NCBI GenBank assembly: GCA_016285885.1
Contig: JAEERP010000003.1
Location: forward strand, 62,001-126,000
DNA from: Paludibacteraceae bacterium
GTDB lineage: Bacteria > Bacteroidota > Bacteroidia > Bacteroidales > Paludibacteraceae
Reading direction: 5' to 3'
Length of the DNA stretch: 64,000 nucleotides
Part shown: one piece after another, positions 1 through 8,244 of the stretch
Layout: every line of letters starts with the position of its first letter
Position numbering within the stretch: position 1 is the first letter of the stretch
Notes under the pieces: model-generated
The model's input: only the letters and a program-made list of their open reading frames with translations
What the model was told of the DNA's origin: nothing
The model's database searches: none
Position numbers and translations under genes: made by a program

Positions 1-2073
1 TACGGTAGCGGAGGAAACGGAGCCGCTATGTTCAAAGAGGAGTGTGGCGGGGATTTGACAGAGGCCGGAGAATATATCGACAAGTCATTTAGGGGAACCT
101 GCTGCTCTGAACAATACTACGTGAAGAAATGGGGCCGCCTGCAACTGGTGGGCAACCAGCTCTCCGACGAGAATGGCAACCCAATCCAATTGAAGGGTTT
201 CAGCGCCTTCAGCCCCGATTACGACAACTGCCTGAAGTCCAAAGAGGACCTCGACCAAATGAGAGCCTGGGGAATGAACTGCGTGCGCATCTCCAAGGTA
301 CTCACGGAAAACGGCATCAGCAATGAAGAGGTCAAGAAATGGATGAGCCTGACCCGAGAGGCGGGCATGTACTGCATCATCGACTGGCACATCCTCGAAG
401 AGGTCAACGGCAGCGGCAACCCGAACGACTACATCGAAGAGGCCTCCGCGTTCTTCCGCATGGTGGCCCAGGAGGTCGCCGAAAAGGAGTACAAGCACAT
501 CATCTACGAACTGTGTAACGAGCCTTCTGGAGTGGCTTGGGCAACCATCAAGAGCTATGAGGAGGCCATCATCGACCTCATCACCGGCATCGACACCCTC
601 AAGCCTGTCATCATCGCAGGTGTGCCGAACTGGAACCAATACATCAACACCCAAGTGGCATCTTCCAACAACCTAATTGAGACTGACAAGGCACATGTGA
701 TGTACGCCTTCCACCTATTTGCGAACGAGCCTGCCCACGTTGGGATAGAGAGCTCCGAGTTCCTTCCTGCGACCAACAGGATCCCCGTATTCGTCTCCGA
801 ATGGAATCTCGGCAGAGTCCAAAAAAAAGAAAATGACGACTATCCTATCAACCTCAGTTTCGGAAGCACATTCCTCACCCACTGCGCCGGACTGGACGGA
901 TGCGGTCAGCTCGTCAGCTGGATCTACAACGCTTACGGTAGCGGAGGAAACGGTGCTGGTGTCTTCACGGACGAATGCGGAACACTGTCGGCAAGTGGAC
1001 AGAGGGCTATCGAATGGGTCGCTCCAAACTGCTGCGGGCCATTAGTTACCTTCACACTCGACAACGAATCGGAAAATGAAGTCTTAAACATGGGCTACTA
1101 CGATGAAAATCCGAACAAGCAAGACGGTGAATTAGCGAGTGGCTCCGGCATCACTTACTATGATGTCAACAATACCCCTGACGAGCAACAGGATGGGGCC
1201 AACCCATCCAATTACGACGAGAAGGCAACCGTAATGTCAGTCAACCAAAGCACAGGCGAGGAACGTGAAGCCCTAGTATGTTATGCTGGACGTGAGTACT
1301 GCGACTTCCGCTCCGACGAGTGTGTGGATATCTTTACCACAAGGATTGAAGGCTCATGGTCAACAGGTCTTTATAGCCTCGATTGGATAGAACCAGGAGA
1401 ATGGTTACTCTACACCGTCAAAGTGAATAGTCCAGGATACTACAGCTTGCAGATGGCTGTGAACCCGGAAAAAGTGAAAACGATCGAATCCGCCGGATTC
1501 GATCTGTCCCTACCTCTCGAAGATTACGAGACGTTTATGGTGGATATCGACAAGTCCACCGAGACACAGGAAGTGGGTCTGGCTTGTCACAACAAAGGCG
1601 GATTCATTCCATACCTGGAAGAATTAGAGAAAGAGGCCGAAGATGAATACGACAAGGTCTGGTGCAACACGGGAGATAACTGCTCTTCTACCCACGAAAA
1701 GAAGAACTACGGTATTCTTTTCAAAAAGAAGGGAACATACATCATGCGTTTATCCTTCCCATACGGACACGCAGGTTTAGGTGGCTTACGGTTCACCTAT
1801 GCGAAGGCATGGAGAACCTCCGAGGCCAATTCCGTCAACACGAACCTGGCCTCCTCCGCCAACATCTATCCAACCATCGTGGAGAAAGGTCGTTTCACCG
1901 TCTCCGTACCGGACAAAGCGAACGTATCGATTTATAACGTGACTGGAGCCTTGGTACAAGCCGAAGAGATAGACGGCACATCCGAGATCTCCACGCAACT
2001 GGCTCCCGGCGTATACAACGTACAGGTCATTTGTGAAGGATACACAGACGTCGCTAAGATAATCATCAAATAA
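1..2073 (+). CDS. Tandem-domain GH5 endoglucanase-type glycoside hydrolase, T9SS-secreted (5' end outside window)
   Basis: Secreted polysaccharide hydrolase; the frame is open to base 1, so the start lies upstream. The first residues (YGSGGNGA) are the end of one GH5 domain, because the same string recurs at about 934 at the end of the complete GH5 domain that follows. That domain shows the acid/base Glu in YELCNEPSG (codon at 520) and the nucleophile Glu in VFVSEWNLG (codon at 799), both typical of clan GH-A family 5. After it come an acidic linker and a beta-rich region (about 1290-1800) resembling a CBM6-like carbohydrate-binding module. The last ~75 residues (NIYPTIVEKG...GVYNVQV...AKIIIK) look like a type A T9SS C-terminal sorting domain. 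Substrate is likely beta-1,4-glucan, but GH5 also covers mannanases and xylanases. Confidence 0.88.
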   Translation, partial: YGSGGNGAAMFKEECGGDLTEAGEYIDKSFRGTCCSEQYYVKKWGRLQLVGNQLSDENGNPIQLKGFSAFSPDYDNCLKSKEDLDQMRAWGMNCVRISKVLTENGISNEEVKKWMSLTREAGMYCIIDWHILEEVNGSGNPNDYIEEASAFFRMVAQEVAEKEYKHIIYELCNEPSGVAWATIKSYEEAIIDLITGIDTLKPVIIAGVPNWNQYINTQVASSNNLIETDKAHVMYAFHLFANEPAHVGIESSEFLPATNRIPVFVSEWNLGRVQKKENDDYPINLSFGSTFLTHCAGLDGCGQLVSWIYNAYGSGGNGAGVFTDECGTLSASGQRAIEWVAPNCCGPLVTFTLDNESENEVLNMGYYDENPNKQDGELASGSGITYYDVNNTPDEQQDGANPSNYDEKATVMSVNQSTGEEREALVCYAGREYCDFRSDECVDIFTTRIEGSWSTGLYSLDWIEPGEWLLYTVKVNSPGYYSLQMAVNPEKVKTIESAGFDLSLPLEDYETFMVDIDKSTETQEVGLACHNKGGFIPYLEELEKEAEDEYDKVWCNTGDNCSSTHEKKNYGILFKKKGTYIMRLSFPYGHAGLGGLRFTYAKAWRTSEANSVNTNLASSANIYPTIVEKGRFTVSVPDKANVSIYNVTGALVQAEEIDGTSEISTQLAPGVYNVQVICEGYTDVAKIIIK

Positions 2074-2163
2074 TAAATAAAATTCACGCTAACCCATCTA
2101 CAAGATTTCTGATTTCTTTGTAACTTCGCGGTCTAATTCAAGGAAAGGCCTAAAAAGTTGGTA

Positions 2164-2895
2164 ATGAACGAAAAGAAAAGGAATTTTGTGGATGGGCTAC
2201 GCGATGGATTCCCTATCGGGATGGGCTATTTCGCCGTGGCATTCTCCTTAGGATTCATCGCCAGAAAAGCGGGGTTGACCCCCATAGAGGGCTATCTCGC
2301 CAGCGTCCTCAACCACGCCTCGGCAGGCGAATACGGTCTTTACACCTCTATCACGGAACTGGCCACATACGCCGAAGTGGCGCTCATCACCTTCATCGCC
2401 AATGCACGCTACCTGCTGATGAGTTGCTCCCTCAGCCAACGATTCGACCCTAACGCACCATTCTTCCACAGACTGCTCGTGGGCTTCGGCATCACGGACG
2501 AGATATTCGGCGTCTCCATCGCACGTCCCGGCTACCTCTCCCCCGAACATTTCTACGGCGCCATGATCATGTCCATCCCGCTATGGGGACTGGGCAATTT
2601 CCTTGGCATCTGGCTGGGCAACCTGCTGCCGGGGCACATCACCAGCGCACTCTCGGTGGCTCTCTACGGCATGTTCATCGCTATCATCATACCACCGGCC
2701 AAGAAGGAGAAAGTCATCGCCGTGGCGGTCTTCGCAAGCTTCCTGTTTAGCTATTTGGCGACGCAAACACCCTACATCAAGGAGCTATCGGCAGGCACAC
2801 GCACCATCATCCTGACCGTCATCATATCAACCGTGGCGGCCCTCGTGAAACCGGTGAAAGAGAGTGAAATCAATCAAATGGAGGGAAAGGAATGA
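2164..2895 (+). CDS. azlC: AzlC-family branched-chain amino acid exporter, large subunit
   Basis: Inner-membrane protein of about 244 residues with several hydrophobic segments, matching the AzlC/YgaZ family (DGLRDGFPIGMGYFAVAFSLG near the N-terminus is characteristic). With AzlD it forms a two-subunit exporter of branched-chain or other hydrophobic amino acids and analogues. ATG at 2164 is preferred over TTG two codons upstream (2158); an AAGGAAAGG-like stretch lies about 20 bases upstream. A TAACTTCG promoter-like box is at about 2121. The 3' end overlaps azlD by four bases (ATGA), indicating translational coupling. Export specificity cannot be read from sequence. Confidence 0.9.
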   Translation: MNEKKRNFVDGLRDGFPIGMGYFAVAFSLGFIARKAGLTPIEGYLASVLNHASAGEYGLYTSITELATYAEVALITFIANARYLLMSCSLSQRFDPNAPFFHRLLVGFGITDEIFGVSIARPGYLSPEHFYGAMIMSIPLWGLGNFLGIWLGNLLPGHITSALSVALYGMFIAIIIPPAKKEKVIAVAVFASFLFSYLATQTPYIKELSAGTRTIILTVIISTVAALVKPVKESEINQMEGKE

Positions 2896-3203
2896 CACAC
2901 AACGCGATCATATATATCCTAGTCGCCGCTCTGGTCTCCTACATCATCAGAGTGTTACCGCTGACGCTGATACGGAAGCCTATCACCAACCAGTTCGTCA
3001 GATCATTCCTCTACTACGTGCCCTACGTGACCCTCTCGGTGATGACCTTCCCGGCCATCACCGAAGCAACACAATGCCCCATGGCGGGATTGGCCGCACT
3101 GCTGACCAGCATAGCGGCGGCACTACTCGGAGCAGGGTTGTTCCCCGTGGCATGCGTCAGCTGCCTGACCGTGCTCGTCTCTGAATTTCTATTGGGATGT
3201 TAA
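2892..3203 (+). CDS. azlD: AzlD-family branched-chain amino acid exporter, small subunit
   Basis: A 103-residue, very hydrophobic protein with about four membrane segments and the AzlD signature (NQFVRSFLYYVPYVTLSVMTFPA). AzlD/YgaH is the obligatory small partner of AzlC in the exporter complex. It starts inside the azlC stop (ATGA overlap) and is the last gene of a two-gene operon. A palindrome follows eight bases after the stop. Confidence 0.88.
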   Translation: MTHNAIIYILVAALVSYIIRVLPLTLIRKPITNQFVRSFLYYVPYVTLSVMTFPAITEATQCPMAGLAALLTSIAAALLGAGLFPVACVSCLTVLVSEFLLGC

Positions 3204-3210
3204 TCACGTA

Positions 3211-3240
3211 TGTAGAGACGATGTGCACATCGTCTCTACA
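3211..3240. repeat. 30-bp perfect palindrome, REP-like (TGTAGAG...CTCTACA)
   Basis: Arms TGTAGAGACGATGTG and its exact complement, with no loop. It lies between the convergent azlD and amidohydrolase genes. The ends match those of the imperfect palindrome at 6772-6800. No T-run follows on either strand, so a dispersed REP-type element fits better than a simple terminator. Confidence 0.75.
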
Positions 3241-3296
3241 AAAAATCAAAACGAATTCAAAAATTCCAAAGCCCAAGAAGGGTTATTTTTATCAAA

Positions 3297-4562
3297 TTAT
3301 TTCATCCACTTCTTGCAGCACTCCCTCGCCTCGGCGATGATGCGTTCCTCGTCTTTCACCTTGCGATCCTTCATGACGATCTTACCATCGCAGATAAGCG
3401 TGTTGAAGGCCTCGTTGCTGGAAGCGTTCACCAAGTTGGAGTTGAAGTTGTAGCAAGGTACGAAACGCTCGTTGTCCAAGTCGATCAGCAAAGCGTCCGC
3501 CACCTTCCCTACCTTGATCTCTCCACCATTGATGCCAAAGGCCTCCGCACCGTTCTTGGTCGCCCAATCCACCGCCATATCCACAGGGAGGATCTCCGGA
3601 CCGTAGTTGCACTTCGCGATCATGGAGGCGCACTTCACCTCCTCGCGCATGTCCAAGTTGTTGTTCGACGAGCAACCATCCGTACCGATGGTCACCCGGC
3701 AGCCCGAATCGATCACCATCTTCGTCCGAAAGAAGCCGGAGGAGAGTTTCATGTTGGATATAGGGTTATGGGCGATCGTCACGCCCCGCTCCTTCATGAT
3801 GGCGAGCTCCTCCGCATCCACATGCACCACATGGGCGGCGATGCAGTCGGGTCCCAAAACGCCCAACTTATCCAACCAGCGAACAGGCGACAGACCATGT
3901 TCCTTCACGCAATCATGCATCTCCTTCTTCGTCTCGGAGAGGTGGAAATGGCAGAAGGCATGGTGCTTACGTACCGCCTCCACCGCACGGAGCCAAAGCT
4001 TCTCGCCGACCGTATAGACGGCGTGCGGCGCAAGCGACATCAGGATGCGGGAAGAACGTCCCACATACTTCTCAAACACGTCGAAGGAGGCCTCGATACG
4101 CTCCTCGCCTATGTTGTCAATTAGCGTGACGCCCATACAACCACGGATCCCCATGCGGTCCAAGACCTTCCAAGTCTCCTCCGTGTTCCAATACATATCA
4201 TTGAAAAAGACCGTACCCGACTTGATCATCTCCAGCACGGCCAACTCGCTACCGATGCGGATATCGTCCGCCGTCATCTTCGCCTCGAAAGGCCAAATAT
4301 GCTCGTTGAGCCACGTGAAGAGCTCCATGTCGTCGGCATAGCCACGCAGGAGCGTCATGGCCGCATGTGTGTGCATATTGTAAAACGGAGGCACGATCGC
4401 CATGTTCTTCATCAGGTCCGAATGGAAGATCTCATCCCCGGGTTCCGGCTTGACATCCTTGCCGACGCCCGTGAAAACACCATGCTCCATCCGCACATTA
4501 ACATACTCGCCATCCAACAGGACATGGCCTATATACAACGCCTTACTATCACTCATAATCAT
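3297..4562 (-). CDS. mtaD: Amidohydrolase, 5'-methylthioadenosine/S-adenosylhomocysteine deaminase type
   Basis: Cytosolic metal-dependent deaminase of the ATZ/TRZ/MtaD subgroup of amidohydrolases, 421 residues, a usual length. Visible metal-site motifs in order are NMHTHAAM (HxH), CHFHLSET, AAHVVHVD and TIGTDGCSSNN (Asp ligand). The expected reaction is deamination of methylthioadenosine, S-adenosylhomocysteine or adenosine to the inosyl product, in purine/methionine salvage. Related paralogues deaminate guanine or chlorohydrolyse triazines, so substrate is inferred. The gene is monocistronic and convergent with azlCD. A second ATG lies two codons in (4556). Confidence 0.85.
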   Translation of the reverse strand: MIMSDSKALYIGHVLLDGEYVNVRMEHGVFTGVGKDVKPEPGDEIFHSDLMKNMAIVPPFYNMHTHAAMTLLRGYADDMELFTWLNEHIWPFEAKMTADDIRIGSELAVLEMIKSGTVFFNDMYWNTEETWKVLDRMGIRGCMGVTLIDNIGEERIEASFDVFEKYVGRSSRILMSLAPHAVYTVGEKLWLRAVEAVRKHHAFCHFHLSETKKEMHDCVKEHGLSPVRWLDKLGVLGPDCIAAHVVHVDAEELAIMKERGVTIAHNPISNMKLSSGFFRTKMVIDSGCRVTIGTDGCSSNNNLDMREEVKCASMIAKCNYGPEILPVDMAVDWATKNGAEAFGINGGEIKVGKVADALLIDLDNERFVPCYNFNSNLVNASSNEAFNTLICDGKIVMKDRKVKDEERIIAEARECCKKWMK

Positions 4563-4689
4563 CTCTGTTTTGTTATACCTACATTAAACAACTCCCCATA
4601 GAACCCAGCGTTCAAAAGGAATAATTCCAAATTAATAAATTTAAATGATATTTTATGCAACAAATCTGAAAAAATATGAGGCAATTTTT

Positions 4690-4697
4690 TAACTTTG
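4690..4697 (+). promoter_or_regulatory. Bacteroidota -7 box TAACTTTG
   Basis: Exact match to the TAnnTTTG consensus, 75 bases before the start of the MuiA-like gene and pointing toward it. No clear -33 TTTG is present. Confidence 0.6.
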
Positions 4698-4772
4698 CCA
4701 TGTTATGGTAAAATGGAGATGAAAACGGGCGCAGAATGACAGCCATAAATTCTATAGAATTATTATGAAAAT

Positions 4773-6740
4773 ATGAATATGAATATGAAGTATTGCAAGA
4801 AATTAGGGTTAATGCTACTACCCTTGTTAGCATTGCCATTCAGCAGCTGGGCCATTGAAAAAGACCTACAGATGGGCATCGACCAAGTGACAGTCTACCG
4901 TTCGGGAGCCGAAGTGGTGCGTTCCTCCGACGTCAATCTACCCGCAGGCGTCACCGAGTTACGAATCAGATCGCTCTCCCCTTCCATCGATCCGAAGAGC
5001 ATCCTGGTTAAGATGAGCAACGAAAACGTGAAGCTGATTTCCGTGACCCACGAACTCGACTTCGCCAATCAAAAGAAGATATTAGAGGAGACCGCCAAGA
5101 TTCAGAAAATCACAGAGGCACTGAAAGATTCCATCGCCCAGACAAACAGTCTGTTGGAAGTGTACGCATCCGAAAAGGAGATGATGAAGTCCAACAAGAG
5201 CATCAAGGGTGTTGAGGGTATCACAGCGGACGACCTCTCGAAGATCACCACCTTCTACCACAAGAAGATGACGGAAATCGAGAACGAGCAGAATAGGCTG
5301 AAGAAGAAAAAGAAGGAGTTCACCAACCAATACATCACGATGACCCAGAAGCAGATCGCTCTCAACCTGTCCGCCAACGAGTCATCTTTCACCATCAAAG
5401 CCATGGTGCAGGCGGAAAAGGCGACAGACACGAGGATCAGACTCACCTACTTCGTGACGGAAGCCGGTTGGAACCCAGTCTACGAAGCCCGCATCACGGA
5501 CAACAAACACCCTATGCAACTCACCTACGCCGCCAGCGTAAGACAGAACGTGCACGAGGACTGGAGCAACATCTCGATTCGCATCTCAACGGAGAACCCG
5601 ATGGAGGACAATGTCTCTCCAACCATCTCCAGCGACAAACTGAACTTCGGCAACTCGGCTAACTACGTGACGAAAGCACAGGCGAAGGTCAAACCTCGCA
5701 CGAAGACCATCAAGGGTATCGTATCCAACTTCATGCAACCTCTCCCATACGTCTGCGTCGTGGCTAAAGGGACAAACTTCTACGCCATCACAGACCAAAA
5801 CGGATACTATGAGATCAATGCGCCAGAGAATTGCGAAGTGGAGTTCTCCCACCTCGGTTACACGACCCAAAACATCCAAATCACACCTGCCTCGGGGGAT
5901 GTGATCAACATCAACCTGACCGAGTCCGCAGAACTAAAGGATAACCTTAACGAGATACTGAACAATAACGAGGCTAACCGCCAAGAGCAAAACGCATCAA
6001 CCGCTCCTGGCGTCACAACTGAATCCTCAGAAAAGAAAGTCACCAACCTCAACCACAAAAACTTGAGACCGACCCACCTCGCAGAAGCAGAGATGGATTT
6101 GGAGGAGGAAATCGTTCCGGGATGGCTGAATCTGGCGCCTTTCACCGTGTCCATCCCTAACAAATACACGATTCCTTCCAACAACATCCCAACACTCATC
6201 CTTATTAACGATTACACGATCAACGCAACATACGAGTATGTGGTGTTGCCTAAATTGGAGAAGAAGGCCTACATCTCGGCTTTCATCCCTGACTGGACGA
6301 AATACAAATTGCTGGACGGACCTGTCTACATCTTCTGGAACAACGAGTTCAAGGGACAAAGCTACCTCTCCACCAACGCCATGAAGAATGACGTGGAGCT
6401 TTCCATCGGCGCGGACAAGGGTATCACCGTCAACCGTGAAATCGTACAATCCAACTCTTCCAAGCAGGTGCTGATCTCCAGCAACAAGGCTACCCGCACC
6501 TGGAAGATCACCCTCAGCAACACGAAGGACACGCCAGTGGACATCGCAGTGAAGGACCAATACCCACTCTCCAACGACGAGGATATCACGGTGGATCTCC
6601 TGCAGAGCCAAGGCGCTTCGGTGGACAAGAGCACGGGTATCCTCACATGGCGGACTACCCTCCAGCCAGGAGAAGAGAAGAAATTCGAATTCACGTACAG
6701 AGTCAAATACCCAGTGGGTAAGTCCCTGTACTTGGAATAA
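4773..6740 (+). CDS. MuiA-like protein (DUF4140/DUF4139) with inserted carboxypeptidase-regulatory-like domain
   Basis: A 655-residue exported protein. A signal peptide (LGLMLLPLLALPFSSWA) is followed by a DUF4140-like region (QVTVYRSGAEVVR...), a charged coiled-coil segment at about residues 90-190 (EIENEQNRLKKKKKEF), and the DUF4139 body. A carboxypeptidase-regulatory-like beta domain is inserted at about residues 305-375 (KTIKGIVSNF...ITDQNGYYEI...VEFSHLGY). DUF4139 then resumes to the C-terminus (YRVKYPVGKSLYLE). Family members are called mucoidy inhibitor A, but the molecular function is unknown. Two further ATGs lie two and four codons into the gene, so the start could be 4785. A near-palindrome follows the gene. 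Confidence 0.82.
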   Translation: MNMNMKYCKKLGLMLLPLLALPFSSWAIEKDLQMGIDQVTVYRSGAEVVRSSDVNLPAGVTELRIRSLSPSIDPKSILVKMSNENVKLISVTHELDFANQKKILEETAKIQKITEALKDSIAQTNSLLEVYASEKEMMKSNKSIKGVEGITADDLSKITTFYHKKMTEIENEQNRLKKKKKEFTNQYITMTQKQIALNLSANESSFTIKAMVQAEKATDTRIRLTYFVTEAGWNPVYEARITDNKHPMQLTYAASVRQNVHEDWSNISIRISTENPMEDNVSPTISSDKLNFGNSANYVTKAQAKVKPRTKTIKGIVSNFMQPLPYVCVVAKGTNFYAITDQNGYYEINAPENCEVEFSHLGYTTQNIQITPASGDVININLTESAELKDNLNEILNNNEANRQEQNASTAPGVTTESSEKKVTNLNHKNLRPTHLAEAEMDLEEEIVPGWLNLAPFTVSIPNKYTIPSNNIPTLILINDYTINATYEYVVLPKLEKKAYISAFIPDWTKYKLLDGPVYIFWNNEFKGQSYLSTNAMKNDVELSIGADKGITVNREIVQSNSSKQVLISSNKATRTWKITLSNTKDTPVDIAVKDQYPLSNDEDITVDLLQSQGASVDKSTGILTWRTTLQPGEEKKFEFTYRVKYPVGKSLYLE

Positions 6741-6771
6741 TGGCCTTATCAGGTCAACCATACACCAAATC

Positions 6772-6800
6772 TGTAGAGGCTCGGACTCCGTGCCTCTACA
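6772..6800. repeat. 29-bp near-palindrome, REP-like; possible terminator
   Basis: Arms TGTAGAGGC and GCCTCTACA enclose a further CGGA/TCCG pairing, giving an almost complete palindrome. It is followed by TTTTGGTTT, so it may also end transcription of the MuiA-like gene. The ends match the 3211-3240 palindrome. Confidence 0.65.
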
Positions 6801-6911
6801 TTTTGGTTTAAAAGGAGTTAGTCATTAACATTCACCCATTCAACTGAAAATCAAAAGATAATACAATGGGTTGGAAATTTTAAGGAACCCATTCGAACAA
6901 TAACAGCGGAA

Positions 6912-7940
6912 ATGCAAAGAACAGAAATATCCACATTGGGCGAGTTCGGGCTCATCAAGCACCTCACCCAATCCTTCGAGCTGAAAAACAGTTCCTCGCT
7001 CAAGGGCATAGGCGACGACGCGGCTATCTTAGACTACAAAGAGAAACAGGTGTTGGTCACCACTGACCTCCTGCTGGAGGGTGTGCACTTCGACCTCACC
7101 TACGTGCCGTTGAAGCACCTAGGCTACAAATCGGCGGTCGTCAACATCTCCGACATCTGCGCCATGAACGGTAAACCCAAACAGATAACCGTCTCCCTCG
7201 GCGTCTCCAAACGGTTCTCCGTGGAGGACATGGAGGAGCTCTACGCAGGCATACGGTTGGCTTGCGACCACTACGGAGTGGATCTGGTAGGCGGCGACAC
7301 ATCCGCCTCCATGACGGGCCTGACCATCAGCATCACCTGCATCGGCGAAGGCGAAAAGGGGAAGGTGGTCTGCCGCAACACTGCCCAACCCAACGACCTC
7401 ATCTGCGTGTCGGGCGACCTCGGCGCAGCCTACATGGGACTGTTGCTCCTCGAACGTGAGAAGAAAATCTTCGCCGGAGACAATTCCATCCAACCCGACT
7501 TCGCTGGCAAGGAATACATCATCGAACGTCAGTTGAAGCCTGAGGCTCGACAGGACATCATCGAGTCGCTGGAGCGCATCAACGTGGTGCCGACCGCCAT
7601 GATGGACATCTCGGACGGACTCTCCTCCGAACTGTTGCACATCTGCAAGCAAAGCAATGTGGGTTGCCGCGTCTACGAGGACAGGATCCCGATCGACTAC
7701 CAAACCGCCGTCATGGCGGAGGAGTTCAACATGAACGTCACCACCGTCGCCCTGAACGGAGGCGAGGACTACGAACTGCTCTTCACCGTACCGCTGTCGA
7801 TGAACGACGTGTTCCAGAACCTGCCGGGCATCAAGGTGATCGGACACACGACCGACGCTTCGTTAGGCTCTTGCCTCATCACACGCGACGGCCAGGAAAT
7901 CACCCTGAAGGCGCAGGGTTGGAACTCCCTCGAAAAATAA
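6912..7940 (+). CDS. thiL: Thiamine-monophosphate kinase
   Basis: Phosphorylates thiamine monophosphate to thiamine diphosphate with ATP, the last step of cofactor synthesis, in the cytosol. The 342 residues match ThiL of the PurM/AIR-synthase-like fold. Motifs include GIGDDAAIL, TTDLLLEGVHF, VGGDTSASMTG, MMDISDGLSS and LNGGEDYELLF, covering the conserved Mg-ATP-binding aspartates. No other thi genes are adjacent, so it appears to be transcribed alone. Confidence 0.95.
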   Translation: MQRTEISTLGEFGLIKHLTQSFELKNSSSLKGIGDDAAILDYKEKQVLVTTDLLLEGVHFDLTYVPLKHLGYKSAVVNISDICAMNGKPKQITVSLGVSKRFSVEDMEELYAGIRLACDHYGVDLVGGDTSASMTGLTISITCIGEGEKGKVVCRNTAQPNDLICVSGDLGAAYMGLLLLEREKKIFAGDNSIQPDFAGKEYIIERQLKPEARQDIIESLERINVVPTAMMDISDGLSSELLHICKQSNVGCRVYEDRIPIDYQTAVMAEEFNMNVTTVALNGGEDYELLFTVPLSMNDVFQNLPGIKVIGHTTDASLGSCLITRDGQEITLKAQGWNSLEK

Positions 7941-8244
7941 AAGTCAGTATTACATTCCCAAACACAAATTTAGACCGGAGCCGAATTAAGAACACCTATA
8001 GGTGTCTGAATCGAGTGGAAGTCTTTTGTCGTAACGGAAGCGCCACCACCACCCTCCCAATGGAGGAGTGAAGGAAAGAATTCGCCAAATTCCCTCTACT
8101 TATTTGATGTATTTCTTACAAAAAACTTGCAAATATTAAGAATTATTCAGAAATTTGCCTCGAATTTGTAAGCATAAACATGGATATACTATTTATCAGA
8201 TTACAGATACTCAAAAGAACGACTAAACATTTGACTTCTAATTT
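7941..8244. other. Intergenic region upstream of the LRR protein
   Basis: No convincing gene. It holds a 14-bp palindrome (ACACCTATAGGTGT, 7992-8005) and a short CTCCC-AAT-GGAGG hairpin near 8053. CTTGCAAATATTAAG at 8126-8140 recurs with one mismatch at 11094-11108 upstream of porE, so it may be a shared regulatory site. Confidence 0.4.

Noticed and set aside
3211-3240. Rho-independent terminator
   Set aside because: Perfect palindrome, but no T-run on either side in the right direction; classed as REP-like.
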